Positions 33,320 to 44,943 of a stretch of 64,000 bases of DNA are shown here, piece after piece (position 1 is the first letter of the stretch; each line of letters opens with the position of its first letter). The notes beneath the pieces are model-generated. The model made no database searches. It had not been told where the DNA came from and saw only the letters and a list, made by a program, of their open reading frames with translations. Source of the stretch: Olsenella sp. An290 (GTDB taxonomy: Bacteria; Actinomycetota; Coriobacteriia; Coriobacteriales; Atopobiaceae); contig NZ_NFIU01000002.1 of assembly GCF_002159535.1 (NCBI RefSeq), positions 186,001-250,000 on the forward strand, given 5' to 3'. A program made the translations under genes and the position numbers.

Positions 33320-34986
33320 GCGCGGCTCCCCCCTTCGGCGACCTCGGCGAGACGTGCCGCGAGGTCGCGGATCCTCTTGTCGCAGCGGTACGCCGCCGGC
33401 CCGGCGAAGAAGCGCGCCGTGCACTCCATGACCTCGTCCACGATCACGAGGTCGTTCTCGGCGAGCGTGGTGCCGGTGGCGGTGATGTCGACGATGCGGT
33501 CGGTCATGCCCACGATGGGCCCGAGCTCGATGTTGCCGTGCAGCGTCACGATGTCGACCTGCTGGCCGAGGCCGTCGTAGTAGCGCTGCGTGATGCGCGG
33601 GTACTTGGTGGCCACGCGCACCGTGCCGCGCCAGGCGTAGGCGCGCTCGGCCTCACCCGCGCGCTCGGCCGGCTCGGCCACGACGAAGCGGCACGCCCCG
33701 AAGCCCAGGTCGACGAGCTGGAGAAGGTCGAGCCCGGCCTCGACGAGCGAGTCGGCCCCGCAGATGCCGCAGTCGGCGCCGCCGTGCCCGACGAAGGTCG
33801 GCGCGTCCTGGGCGCGCACGATGACGTACTCCACGTCGCCGCAGCGCACCACGAGGCGCCGGCCCGGGTCAGCGAGCTCCTCGGTGGGCAGGCCCGCGGC
33901 CGCGAGCGCGGCGACGGAGTTCGCGAAGAGCGAGCCCTTGGGCACGGCCACGCGCAGGGGCCGCTCCCCCACGCGCACGCCGGGCGTCACCACGCCCGAA
34001 TCGCCGGGCTCTCCGAGCACCTCCTGCAGGCGCTCGAGGGAGAGGGCGAAGCCCGACGCGGCAAGCCCCGGGCGCCCCAGGTTGGAGAGGACCGCGTCGT
34101 AGCGGCCTCCCGAGGCGAGGCTCGCCGCGATGCCCTCAGCGTAGCCCTTGAAGACGATGCCCGTGTAGTAGTCGAAGGAGTTGATGATGGAGAAGTCGAA
34201 GGAGAGGCGGCCCGCGTCGATGAGGTCGGAGAGCGAGCCGGCGAGGGCGGCGAGCTCGTCGGTGCCGCGCGCGCCCTCCGCGACGCCCGCCCCGGCGAGA
34301 AGGACGTCGAGGCGCGCCACGACCTCGGAGCCGCCGCCCATGCGGCAGACCTCCGATATGGCCCGGACGCCGTCCTCGGAGAGCCCCTCCTCGCTCGCAA
34401 GGAGCTCGTCGAGGCCGACGAGGTCGGACTCGTGGACGAGCGCAAGGACGCGCTCGCGGAAGGCGGGCGTGGGGGCGCAGGCGTCAAGCAGGGCGGTGAG
34501 CGGCCTCACCGAGCCCAGGACGATCCGCCAGGCCGGCACCTCGAGGGCCTCGAGGACGTCGGCGAGCAGGCGCACCGCCTCGAGCTCCGCGGCCGCGCCG
34601 TCCTCGCTCACGTGCTCGATGCCGAGCTGGGTGAACTGGCGGGGCTGTCCGCGCAGGCCCGTGTCCTCGCGGACCACGGGGGCGGCGTAGCGGAAGCGCG
34701 CGGGGAGCTGGGAGGCCGCCACGCGCCCGGCCACGAGGCGCGCCACGGGGAGCGTGAGGTCGGGCCGGAGCACCATGAGGCTGCCGTCAGTGTCGAAGAG
34801 CTGGAACGGCGAGTCCTTGAGGCGGCCGCCGCGCTCGAGCGCCGAGCGGTCCTCCAGAAGCGGCGTCTCCACGGGGAGGTAGCCGTGCTCCGAGAAGCAG
34901 CCACGCACCACGTCTGAGATGCGCTCCCGCGCGAGCGCCTCGCGCGGGAGGATGTCGCGGAAGCCGCGGGGGGTTCCTTGGGTCAC
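33316..34986 (-). CDS. Fused HisZ-HisG: ATP phosphoribosyltransferase regulatory and catalytic subunits
   Basis: 556 residues. Residues 1-325 are a HisZ domain, the HisRS-like regulatory subunit: GFRDILPREAL, PVETPLLEDRSAL, MVLRPDLTLPVARL, RFRYAAPVVRED and YYTGIVFKGYA. After a ~16-residue linker, 342-556 are a short-form HisG starting RPLRVAVPKGSLFANSV, with DCGICGADSLVEAG and DIVTLHGNIELGP, and ending with DITATGTTLAENDL. In known bacteria HisZ and HisGS are separate chains in a hetero-octamer. Start GTG at 34986. First gene of the his operon; the reaction is the committed step. Confidence 0.92.
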   Translation of the reverse strand: MTQGTPRGFRDILPREALARERISDVVRGCFSEHGYLPVETPLLEDRSALERGGRLKDSPFQLFDTDGSLMVLRPDLTLPVARLVAGRVAASQLPARFRYAAPVVREDTGLRGQPRQFTQLGIEHVSEDGAAAELEAVRLLADVLEALEVPAWRIVLGSVRPLTALLDACAPTPAFRERVLALVHESDLVGLDELLASEEGLSEDGVRAISEVCRMGGGSEVVARLDVLLAGAGVAEGARGTDELAALAGSLSDLIDAGRLSFDFSIINSFDYYTGIVFKGYAEGIAASLASGGRYDAVLSNLGRPGLAASGFALSLERLQEVLGEPGDSGVVTPGVRVGERPLRVAVPKGSLFANSVAALAAAGLPTEELADPGRRLVVRCGDVEYVIVRAQDAPTFVGHGGADCGICGADSLVEAGLDLLQLVDLGFGACRFVVAEPAERAGEAERAYAWRGTVRVATKYPRITQRYYDGLGQQVDIVTLHGNIELGPIVGMTDRIVDITATGTTLAENDLVIVDEVMECTARFFAGPAAYRCDKRIRDLAARLAEVAEGGSRA

Positions 34987-35337
34987 GTCAGGTCCTTTCC
35001 GGCCGGGTTCGGCGCGTCAGGGGATGCTGCGTGAACTTTAGCACAGTAAAGTACGGCATGGGCCCACGACGCAGCGACGTCGCACGAGCGTAACAAACGC
35101 CGGGCCGAGGCGGGGCCCGTGACAACGGTAACCGCCGCGAGCCCGCGCGCGGGGCCCGGGCCCAGGGCACGCCGGCCGCGGGGCAAAAGCGACCGCCCGC
35201 CGAGAGCGCACGAGCCCGAGCGGAGGGCGCGCGGGCGCTGGGCTGGGACGTGAGCCCCGTGGCAGAGGGCGGGAAGACAACTCCGGCGCGCGCCCTGCTA
35301 TGCTCGCCCGACCACAGGAGACGAGGAAGGGAGCGAC
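34987..35337. promoter_or_regulatory. Divergent spacer between hisZG and the 144-residue gene
   Basis: Must hold the his promoter (minus) and that of the plus gene. The only AT-rich part is 35031-35053, with ACTTTA/TAAAGT (35035-35052) as a 6-bp inverted repeat and a TAAAGT that could be a -10. No T-box, riboswitch fold or His-rich leader peptide is visible; a 23-codon frame at 34988-35059 has one His and no ribosome site. Confidence 0.35.
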
Positions 35338-35772
35338 ATGGCACTGTACTGGCCCGAGGCGCGCGTGGCGGTGGTGTACCGGGAGCCGGCGGGAGACGAG
35401 GACTACCCGCCCGACGTGCTCGTCATCTCGATGAGGCCGAACCAGGTCGAGGACCCCGCCTTCGCGGCGACGGTGCGCGACCTCGTGAGCGAGCGGGCGG
35501 CGGGCGGCCTCAGGCCCGAGGGCGCGCCCGCGGGCGGCCCGGGGACGGAGGAGGAGCGCCGGGCGCTGGACGCCGAGCGGCGCTTCGAGAGGGCGTTCCT
35601 CGGCGTCGAGGACGAGTGCAGGGAGGGCGAGGGGGACGACGGCCCCCTCGACCTCGACGACCTGCTCGACGGCACATTCTGGGGCGGCTGCGGCACCTGC
35701 CCCGACATGGGCCGGCCCGCCACCGTGCACGTCACGATCGGCCGCTGCGGGGAGCTTCTGGTGGGACGCTAG
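35338..35772 (+). CDS. Hypothetical protein, acidic, CxxC motif
   Basis: 144 residues, start ATG 35338 with AGGGAG 5 bases upstream. Begins ALYWPEARVAVVYREP, has an acidic middle (about 85-112) and ends with a GGCGTCPDMG motif that could bind metal. I do not recognise a characterised family; the N-terminal LYWPEARVA segment suggests a small lineage-specific protein. Codon use is typical of this genome, so it is likely real. Converges on ybaK. Confidence 0.7.
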   Translation: MALYWPEARVAVVYREPAGDEDYPPDVLVISMRPNQVEDPAFAATVRDLVSERAAGGLRPEGAPAGGPGTEEERRALDAERRFERAFLGVEDECREGEGDDGPLDLDDLLDGTFWGGCGTCPDMGRPATVHVTIGRCGELLVGR

Positions 35773-35791
35773 GGCCGCGGGCCGCCTGCGC

Positions 35792-36292
35792 CTACCCTCG
35801 GACGAGGTCGGCGTAGGCGGCCCCGCAGAACCCCGCGAGGTCATCGGGCGCGAGCGCGAGGCTGAGCCCGCGCCGACCGCCCGAGACGTGGACCTCGTCG
35901 AAGAGCTGGGCCGTCTCGTCGATGAGCGTGGGGAAGCGCTTTTTCATGCCCACCGGCGAGCATCCGCCGCGCACGTAGCCCGTGACCGGCTCGAGGTCGC
36001 GCACGTGCATGAGCGCGAGGCTCTTCTCCCCCGCCGCCGCGGCCGCCTTCTTGAGGTCGAGCTCGTCGGCCACGGGGATGCAGCAGACCACGTGCCCTCC
36101 CGAGGGCGTCACGCACACGAGCGTCTTGAGGCTCGCCGCCGGGTCCTCTCCCAGGCGCTCGGCGATGTGCAGGCCGAGCTCGCTCGAGGTGTCCGTCTCG
36201 TCGACCTCGTAGGTCACGTACGAGAAGGGCACGCCCGCGGCCTCGAGCTCGCGCATGGCGTTGGTCTTCTGGAGCTTCTCCCTGCGTGCCAC
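35792..36292 (-). CDS. ybaK: Cys-tRNA(Pro)/Cys-tRNA(Cys) deacylase YbaK
   Basis: 166 residues. Pattern typical of true YbaK: TNAMRELEAAGVPFSYVTYEVDE, then SLKTLVCVTPSGGHVVCCIPV, RGGCSPVGMKKRFPTLIDE and SGGRRGLSLALAP. It removes Cys misattached to tRNA-Pro. GTG at 36292 with GGGGGA upstream, 8 bases after uvrA on the same strand. A second, shorter family member is at 3193-3672. Confidence 0.9.
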   Translation of the reverse strand: MARREKLQKTNAMRELEAAGVPFSYVTYEVDETDTSSELGLHIAERLGEDPAASLKTLVCVTPSGGHVVCCIPVADELDLKKAAAAAGEKSLALMHVRDLEPVTGYVRGGCSPVGMKKRFPTLIDETAQLFDEVHVSGGRRGLSLALAPDDLAGFCGAAYADLVRG

Positions 36293-36300
36293 GCGTCCCC

Positions 36301-39180
<2,880 letters not shown>

Positions 39181-39270
39181 GTGCCCTCCTGCTCCTGGGA
39201 GATTTCAACGAGTCACAGTGTAGCAAGGGGCCCGGGCGCCGCGGCGCAAGGCGCGCGCCTTCACGCAAAC

Positions 39271-39284
39271 CGCACATGTGTTCT
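39271..39284. promoter_or_regulatory. LexA-box-like site upstream of uvrA
   Basis: CGCACATGTGTTCT; on the minus strand GAAC-N4-GTGC, one base off the Gram-positive SOS core GAAC-N4-GTTC, and mostly palindromic. It sits in the only AT-rich part of the uvrA upstream region. A related site precedes uvrB. Confidence 0.4.
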
Positions 39285-39296
39285 AGTTTTTCAGCT

Positions 39297-39330
39297 GGGG
39301 ACGAATGACGGGGACCGTGCACCCCCGCCG
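39297..39330. repeat. REP-like GGGGAC fragment
   Basis: GGGGACG (39297-39303) and GGGGACCGTGCACCC (39310-39324) in the spacer between uvrA and the MBL gene. The words match common REP element cores; no full palindrome is present. Confidence 0.35.
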
Positions 39331-39348
39331 AGGGAGCCCCGCCCGCCG

Positions 39349-40419
39349 CTAGGCGGGCCGGTAGCGGCTCACGCCGTCCGCGTCCTTCTCGCGAAGGACC
39401 GCGTCGATGGCGACGAGGTGGTCCAGGTGGGCGATGCTCTCGGAGACGAGGAACCACCGCGTGAGCGCCGGAGTCTCCCCCCAGTGCTCGAAGGGCGCGC
39501 GCCAGCCCAGGGCGGGGACGAGCTCGTAGCCGCTCCGCCCCGGACGCTCCGAGATGGCCGCGAGCGCGCGGGCGCTCCGGCGCTCGTGGTGCGCCGCGTT
39601 GGCGCGGCAGCGCTCGGCGACGTCCCCCTGCTGGAGGCCATGGCCCATGAACGCGTGCTCGATCCCCATGGCCGCAAGACGGGAGAGCGTCTCGAGCTGG
39701 GCCCCCAGGGGGTCCTCCCCCTCGCCCCAGAACCCGATGCAGGTGGAGCAGAGGAAGAGCACGGCGTCCCCGAGGAAGGCCACGCGCGCGGCGGGCTCCC
39801 AGAGGACGCACTGGCCCTGCGTGTGCCCCGTGGCGCTCACCACCTCGAAGGACCAGCGGCCCACGCCCACGTGCCCGCCCACCGGCACGGTCTCAAAGGA
39901 GACGCCCTCGCGCTCGAAGTTGAGGGTGTGGTCCCAGATCGCGTCAGCGAGCTCGACGGCCTCGGCGGCGGGCGTGCCCTCGGCGGCGAGGCGCCGCGCC
40001 ATCTCGTCGCGCCAGGCGCGCACGGCGAAGCGGCGCATGTCGCCCGCGACGCCCTCGGGCACGAGCACGCGGGCGCCCGCCTCGCAGAGCTCGCGCGCGA
40101 GGCCCGTGTGGTCGATGTGGGCGTGCGTGCAGAAGAGCGAGGTCGCGGACGGGTCCACGCCCAGCCGCACGAGCGCGCGGGCCAGGCGCGTGTCGTTGAA
40201 CCAGTCGGGGGTGCCCGCGTCCACCACGAGCGCCTCGCCGCCGTCGAGCACCACGAAGGCGTTCACCGAGGGGAGGAACGTGTCGTGCATGAGGAGCTCC
40301 ACGCGCCAGACCTCGGGCTCGTCGAGCACCTTGTGGCAGGTGAAGCCGTCCTCGTCGAGCGTGAAGCAGTCCGGCCCGCAGCCGCAGCCCCAGGCCCCTT
40401 CCCCCAAGCGCTCTCCCAT
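39349..40419 (-). CDS. MBL-fold metallo-hydrolase
   Basis: 356 residues. Metallo-β-lactamase fold with THAHIDHTG (98-106) for the metal centre, GHTQGQCVLWE and FLGDAVLF further on, MGHG near residue 260. A Cys-rich N-terminal segment (GCGCGPDCF, 11-19) is unusual. C-terminal helical region (about 270-350) like glyoxalase II or aryl-sulfatase-like hydrolases. Substrate unknown. ATG at 40419, GGGGGG upstream. Confidence 0.82.
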   Translation of the reverse strand: MGERLGEGAWGCGCGPDCFTLDEDGFTCHKVLDEPEVWRVELLMHDTFLPSVNAFVVLDGGEALVVDAGTPDWFNDTRLARALVRLGVDPSATSLFCTHAHIDHTGLARELCEAGARVLVPEGVAGDMRRFAVRAWRDEMARRLAAEGTPAAEAVELADAIWDHTLNFEREGVSFETVPVGGHVGVGRWSFEVVSATGHTQGQCVLWEPAARVAFLGDAVLFLCSTCIGFWGEGEDPLGAQLETLSRLAAMGIEHAFMGHGLQQGDVAERCRANAAHHERRSARALAAISERPGRSGYELVPALGWRAPFEHWGETPALTRWFLVSESIAHLDHLVAIDAVLREKDADGVSRYRPA

Positions 40420-40547
40420 GAGCCCCCCTTCGCCCGGCAGGCGCCCGCCCGCTCCCTTTCCCGTCAAGTATGAACCATACCCGCCCGGCTTGGGTAGAAT
40501 CGTGGCGTCAGAGAAGCGGCGCGGCCGCACGGGAGAGAGGATGCGCG

Positions 40548-41426
40548 ATGGACCAGAGCGAGCGGGACCAGCTCCGCCAGGAGGTCGACGAGGTGCTGCA
40601 CGGGCAGAAGCAGCCGAGCGAGCCGGCCGGCTTCCAGCAGAACGACTACTCCAACATCCGCCACGTCGTCGGCGTGTGCTCGGGCAAGGGCGGCGTCGGC
40701 AAGTCGCTCGTCTGCGGCATCCTCGCCGTGGAGCTCGCGCGGCGCGGGGCGCGCGTGGGCGTGCTCGACGCCGACATCACCGGGCCCTCCATCCCCAAGA
40801 TGCTCGGCCTCTCCGGCCAGCGCGCCCGCGGCGTCGACGACCTCATCGTCCCCAACAGGACCGAGGGCGGCATCGAGGTCATGAGCGCCAACCTCGTGCT
40901 CGAGCACGAGACCGACCCCGTCATCTGGCGCGGGCCCGTGGTGGCGGGCGCCATCAAGCAGTTCTGGGAGGACTGCGCCTGGGGCGAGCTCGACTACCTG
41001 CTCGTGGACATGCCCCCGGGAACGGGCGACGTGCCCCTCACCGTCTTCCAGTCGCTGCCGGTGGAGGGGATCGTCATCGTGAGCTCCCCGCAGGACCTCG
41101 TGCAGATGGTCGTGGGCAAGGCCGTCAACATGGCGGGCATGATGAACGTGCCCGTGCTCGGCCTCGTGGAGAACATGTCCTACGTGGCGTGCCCGCACTG
41201 CGACGAGAAGATCTACCCCTACGGCCCCTCGCGCCTCGAGGAGACCGCGGCGGCGCTCGACGTCGAGGCCCTGGGGCAGCTGCCCATCGACCCCGCGCTC
41301 GCGGCCGCCTGCGACGCCGGCACCTTCGAGCGCGACCTTCCCGAGGGCCTCATCCCCAACGCCGTCGAGGCCGTGGTGCGCACCGCCGAGTTCTACGACG
41401 CGCTGCGCGGCGGCGAGGGCGCCTAG
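40548..41426 (+). CDS. Mrp/NBP35-family Fe-S carrier ATPase
   Basis: 292 residues. Deviant Walker A SGKGGVGKS (45-53), DADITGPSIPKMLG, MPPGTGDVPLTV, and the CPHC pair (215-218) that binds a bridging Fe-S cluster. It carries Fe-S clusters to apo-proteins. ATG at 40548, GAGAGAGG upstream. One base separates it from the next gene. Confidence 0.92.
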   Translation: MDQSERDQLRQEVDEVLHGQKQPSEPAGFQQNDYSNIRHVVGVCSGKGGVGKSLVCGILAVELARRGARVGVLDADITGPSIPKMLGLSGQRARGVDDLIVPNRTEGGIEVMSANLVLEHETDPVIWRGPVVAGAIKQFWEDCAWGELDYLLVDMPPGTGDVPLTVFQSLPVEGIVIVSSPQDLVQMVVGKAVNMAGMMNVPVLGLVENMSYVACPHCDEKIYPYGPSRLEETAAALDVEALGQLPIDPALAAACDAGTFERDLPEGLIPNAVEAVVRTAEFYDALRGGEGA

Positions 41427-41427
41427 C

Positions 41428-42678
41428 GTGACGCGCCCGGCGAGCAGGGCCCAGCGCCCGAGACGGGCCTCGCGCTCGCGCGAGCGCGAGGGGGCGCTCG
41501 CGGCCGCGGCCGCCGTGCGCGTGCCCGCGAGCTGCGACGTCGTCGTGGCGGGCGGCGGCGCCGCGGGGCTCGTCGCGGCCATCGCGGCGGCCGAGGCGGG
41601 CGCCTCGGTCACGGTCCTCGAGCGGGACGCGACCTGCGGCCGGCCCATCCTCGCCACCGGCAACGGCCGCTGCAACTTCATGAACGAGGCGCTCCTGGGG
41701 CCCTCCCCCGTCTGGGATCGCTACAACGACCCCGCGTTCGTGGCCGCCGTCTGCGGCGAGCGCGTGGGCGAGGACGTGCTCGCCTTCTTCGAGGGCTGCG
41801 GACTCGCCTGGGCGTCCGAGGAGGGGCGGCTCTACCCGCTCTCGCGCCAGGCGTCCTCCGTGCGCGAGGTCCTTCTCGCCCGCGCGGGACGGGCCGGCGC
41901 GAGGCTGGCCCCGGCCCGGGAGGTGCTCGGCGCGCGGCGCGGCAAGGATGGTTGGCGCGTCTCCTTTCGAGGCGAGGCGGCGCCCGACGGGGGCGAGGTC
42001 GAGGCGGCGGCCGTCGTCCTTGCGGCGGGCGGCGGGTCCGCGCTCGGGCGGGAGGCGGGCCTTGCCGTGACTCCCGCCGAGCCGGTGCTCTGCTCGCTCG
42101 CGTGCGCGCCGGAAGACGGAGGCGTCTCGCTGGCCGGGCTCGACGGGCGCCGCGCCCGCGCCGTCGCACGCCTCCTGCGCGACGGCGCCGAGGTGGCGCG
42201 CGAGTCCGGCGAGGTGCTCTTCCGGGCCTACGGGCTCTCGGGGATCGTGGTCTTTGACCTCTCGCGCGTGGCGCGGGCGGGCGACGTCATCGCCCTCGAC
42301 CTGCTCGACGGCCTGGGGGCGCCCCGGGCCGAGGCTCTCGTGCGCGCGGCGGGCGGGACGTTTGGGCTCATCGACCCGCTCATTGCCGCAGCCCTGGGGG
42401 CAAATCCTCTTGACACAGCCCGTGACCTGCGCTTCATTGTGTCGGGACCGGCCGAGCCCAAGCGCGCGCAGGTGACGCGCGGCGGTCTTGCCACGAGCCA
42501 GTTCCTCCCCGCGACGCTCGAGGCGCGCGAGCGGCCGGGGCTCTTCGCCTGCGGCGAGGCGCTCGACGTCGACGCGGCCTGCGGCGGCTACAACCTGGCC
42601 TGGGCATGGAAGAGCGGCCTCGTCGCCGGGCGGGCGGCGGCGGAGCGCGCCGGCTCGCGCCCGGAGGGGCCGCGCTGA
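41428..42678 (+). CDS. HI0933/YhiN-family flavoprotein
   Basis: 416 residues. N-terminal FAD fold DVVVAGGGAAGLVAAIAAAEAG (about 38-59), GRPILATGNGRCNFMN (family signature, 77-92), and C-terminal ACGGYNLAWAWKSGLVAG. Members are putative NAD(P)H/FAD oxidoreductases, some related to bile-acid reductase BaiN; the substrate is unknown. GTG at 41428 is directly after the mrp stop; the first ~35 residues are Arg/Ala-rich and a start near residue 31 is possible. Confidence 0.83.
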   Translation: MTRPASRAQRPRRASRSREREGALAAAAAVRVPASCDVVVAGGGAAGLVAAIAAAEAGASVTVLERDATCGRPILATGNGRCNFMNEALLGPSPVWDRYNDPAFVAAVCGERVGEDVLAFFEGCGLAWASEEGRLYPLSRQASSVREVLLARAGRAGARLAPAREVLGARRGKDGWRVSFRGEAAPDGGEVEAAAVVLAAGGGSALGREAGLAVTPAEPVLCSLACAPEDGGVSLAGLDGRRARAVARLLRDGAEVARESGEVLFRAYGLSGIVVFDLSRVARAGDVIALDLLDGLGAPRAEALVRAAGGTFGLIDPLIAAALGANPLDTARDLRFIVSGPAEPKRAQVTRGGLATSQFLPATLEARERPGLFACGEALDVDAACGGYNLAWAWKSGLVAGRAAAERAGSRPEGPR

Positions 42679-42729
42679 CACGGCGGCCGATGGCCCCGCT
42701 CACGGCCGTGCCCCTCCCGACTGGGCGGC

Positions 42730-42882
42730 GCGCCCGGGGCCTTACGGGCGGGGTGCGCTCCGACGTCGGGATTGGGTGGCTCGCCCGGGCCCTTCCGGGC
42801 GGGGTGCGCTCCGGCGCCGGGATTGGGTGGCTCGCCCGGGCCCTTCCGGGCGGGGTGCGCTCCAGCGCCGGGATTGGGTGGC
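42730..42882. repeat. Three 51-bp tandem repeats
   Basis: Units 42730-42780, 42781-42831 and 42832-42882; units 2 and 3 differ at one base, unit 1 at about five. Each ends CGGGATTGGGTGGC. 51 is a multiple of three so all frames repeat as 17-residue units, but no ORF has a ribosome site. The last unit runs straight into the 21-bp inverted repeat. Confidence 0.9.
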
Positions 42883-42926
42883 ATCCCTGATATAAAACAT
42901 GGTCAATATCAGGGATGCCACCCAAT
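42873..42926. repeat. Perfect 21-bp inverted repeat
   Basis: ATTGGGTGGCATCCCTGATAT (42873-42893) and its exact complement (42906-42926) with a 12-base AT-rich loop. The outer part is the end of the 51-bp repeat unit. It may be a terminator for the upstream plus-strand gene or a REP-like element. Confidence 0.9.
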
Positions 42927-43232
42927 AGCGTGCAAATTGCGGTCATTTCATATCGTAAGACTTTAAAGTCTCTCCCCGAACCCTCCCGACCTTCTCGCTA
43001 GCATCAAACATGCCACCCAAAATCGCCAAAGGAGCACCCGGTCCGCGGCAATGAGGCGCGCGCCAAGGGGCGCCCGGTCCACGGCAATGAGGCGCGCGCC
43101 CACGCCGGGGGGGCGTTCCGGTGCGGGTCGGGCGGCGTCTCGCATCCCCCGGGGGCGCGCGGCCGTGCCACCGCCGCCCCGGAGGGGCGCACATGTGTGA
43201 CAATGTCACAGCAGGCAAGAGAAAGGACTCCC
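42927..43232. other. Rest of the repeat-rich spacer
   Basis: No supported gene. Contains the 14-base palindrome AGACTTTAAAGTCT (42958-42971), a second copy of GCCACCCAA (43012-43020), two 36-base tandem units (43034-43069, 43070-43105) around CCGGTCC and GGCAATGAGGCGCGCGCC, and the ribosome site for the gene at 43233. Confidence 0.6.
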
Positions 43233-44894
43233 ATGCTCGAGGTCTCCGGCATCCGCATCCCGCTCTCCGCGCTCGACGGCACGGACGGCCGAGAGCTCGC
43301 CGCGTGCCGGCGCGCCCTCGCGCGCAGGCTTCGCGTGGACGAGAAGGACCTCGCTCGGGTGGAGCGCCGCCGCAGGTCGATTGACGCCCGCAGGCGCGAC
43401 GCCATCCAGCTCACCTACACCCTGCGTCTCGAGCTTACAGGGGGCCCTCACGCGGAGCGTGCCCTGCTCGCCCGCCTTGCCAGAAAGCACGCCGAGAAGA
43501 ACGTTCGGCTCGTGGACGAGGTGCCCTACGGGTTCCCCGCCCCCGTCGCGCACCCGGTGGCGCGACCCGTCGTCGTGGGCGCCGGGTGCGCCGGCCTCTT
43601 CTGCGCGCTCTCGCTCGCCCGAGCGGGGCTCGAGCCGCTGCTCGTTGAGCGCGGCGACGACGCGGCAAGGCGCGCCGAGGCCGTGGCGCGCCACAACGAG
43701 ACCGGCGAGCTCGACGGCGAGAGCAACATCCAGTTTGGCGTGGGCGGAGCGGGCACCTTCTCCGACGGCAAGCTCCAGACCGGCACCAAGAGTCCCGCCC
43801 ACCGCCTCATCCTGGAGACCTTTGTCGCGGCGGGCGCGCAGCGGGAGATTCTCTGGGACGCCAAGCCGCACATCGGCAGCGACGTCCTGCCGCGGGTGGT
43901 GACCAAGCTCGTCCGGCAGATCGAGGAGCTGGGGGGCGAGGTCCGCCTGCGGTGCCGCATGACGGACCTCGACGTCACCGCCGGCGAGGTCCGCTCCGTG
44001 ACGCTCTCCTCCACGCTGGGCGACGGGACGTCCCGCGAGGAGCGCGTGGAGGCGAGCTGCGTCGTCCTTGCCTGCGGGCACTCGGCGCGCGACGTCTTTG
44101 AGCTGCTGCGGTCGCGCGGCGTTCCCATGGAACGCAAGACCTTTGCCATGGGCGTGCGCATCGAGCACCTTCAGGTCGCCGTGGACCGCGCCCTCTACGG
44201 CTCCGCCGCCGGGCACCCCGCACTCGGGGCGGCCCCCTATGGCCTCTCCTGCCACCTGCCGTCCGGGCGCAGCGCCTTCTCGTTCTGCATGTGCCCCGGC
44301 GGCTACGTGGTCTCCGCCGCGAGCGAGCCGGGCGGCGTCTGTACCAACGGCATGAGCCTCTCCGACCGGGCGGGCACAAACGCCAACGCCGGCCTGCTCG
44401 CCAACGTCTTTCCCGAGGACCTGCCCGGCGACGACGTGCTCGCGGGCGTTGAGCTCCAGCGCGCCTGCGAGCGCGCGGCCTTTGCGGCGGGCGGCGGCGC
44501 CTACGTGGCGCCGGCGCAGCTCGTGGGTGACTTCCTGCAGGGGGTCCCAAGCACGGCGGGCGGGCTCGTCGTCCCCACCTACCCGCGCGGCGTCGCCTGG
44601 GGCGAGGTGGGACCCTGCCTGCCGGACTACGTCTCCGAGACCCTGCGCGCGGCGCTGCCCGCGCTCGGGAGGAGGCTGCGCGGGTTCGACATCCCCGACG
44701 CCGTGCTCACCGGCGTGGAGACGCGCTCGAGCTCGCCGGTGCGCGTCACCCGCGGCAAGGACGGGCAGAGCGTCGGCGTGCGCGGCCTCTGGCCCGTGGG
44801 CGAGGGCGCGGGCTATGCGGGCGGCATCATGAGCGCCGCCACCGACGGCATCCTCGCCGCCGAGAAGATCGTGGCCGCGCTCGCCGCGCGGTAG
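43233..44894 (+). CDS. FAD-dependent oxidoreductase, COG2509 type
   Basis: 553 residues. An N-terminal ~85-residue domain rich in Arg, then FAD-binding VVVGAGCAGLFCALSLARAGLEPLLVERG, NIQFGVGGAGTFSDGKLQTGTK (family signature) and C-terminal GEGAGYAGGIMSAATDG. Annotated elsewhere as NAD(FAD)-utilising dehydrogenase with unknown substrate. ATG at 43233 with AGAAAGGA 6-8 bases upstream; an ATG at 43203 is less likely. Confidence 0.83.
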   Translation: MLEVSGIRIPLSALDGTDGRELAACRRALARRLRVDEKDLARVERRRRSIDARRRDAIQLTYTLRLELTGGPHAERALLARLARKHAEKNVRLVDEVPYGFPAPVAHPVARPVVVGAGCAGLFCALSLARAGLEPLLVERGDDAARRAEAVARHNETGELDGESNIQFGVGGAGTFSDGKLQTGTKSPAHRLILETFVAAGAQREILWDAKPHIGSDVLPRVVTKLVRQIEELGGEVRLRCRMTDLDVTAGEVRSVTLSSTLGDGTSREERVEASCVVLACGHSARDVFELLRSRGVPMERKTFAMGVRIEHLQVAVDRALYGSAAGHPALGAAPYGLSCHLPSGRSAFSFCMCPGGYVVSAASEPGGVCTNGMSLSDRAGTNANAGLLANVFPEDLPGDDVLAGVELQRACERAAFAAGGGAYVAPAQLVGDFLQGVPSTAGGLVVPTYPRGVAWGEVGPCLPDYVSETLRAALPALGRRLRGFDIPDAVLTGVETRSSSPVRVTRGKDGQSVGVRGLWPVGEGAGYAGGIMSAATDGILAAEKIVAALAAR

Positions 44895-44943
44895 CGCCGA
44901 CCCGCCGCCCGGGGCGAGCGGACGGCGTCGCAGGCCCCGCGCG

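Noticed and set aside
34988-35059. 23-codon frame just before hisZG as a histidine attenuator peptide
   Set aside because: Only one His codon, no Shine-Dalgarno sequence and no terminator/antiterminator stems.
42730-42882. CRISPR array
   Set aside because: The 51-bp units are directly contiguous with no spacers, only three copies, and no cas gene is nearby.
42434-42946. Reverse ORF with 17-residue repeats
   Set aside because: The repeats arise because the DNA unit is 51 bp, so every frame repeats; there is no ribosome site and it overlaps the flavoprotein gene.
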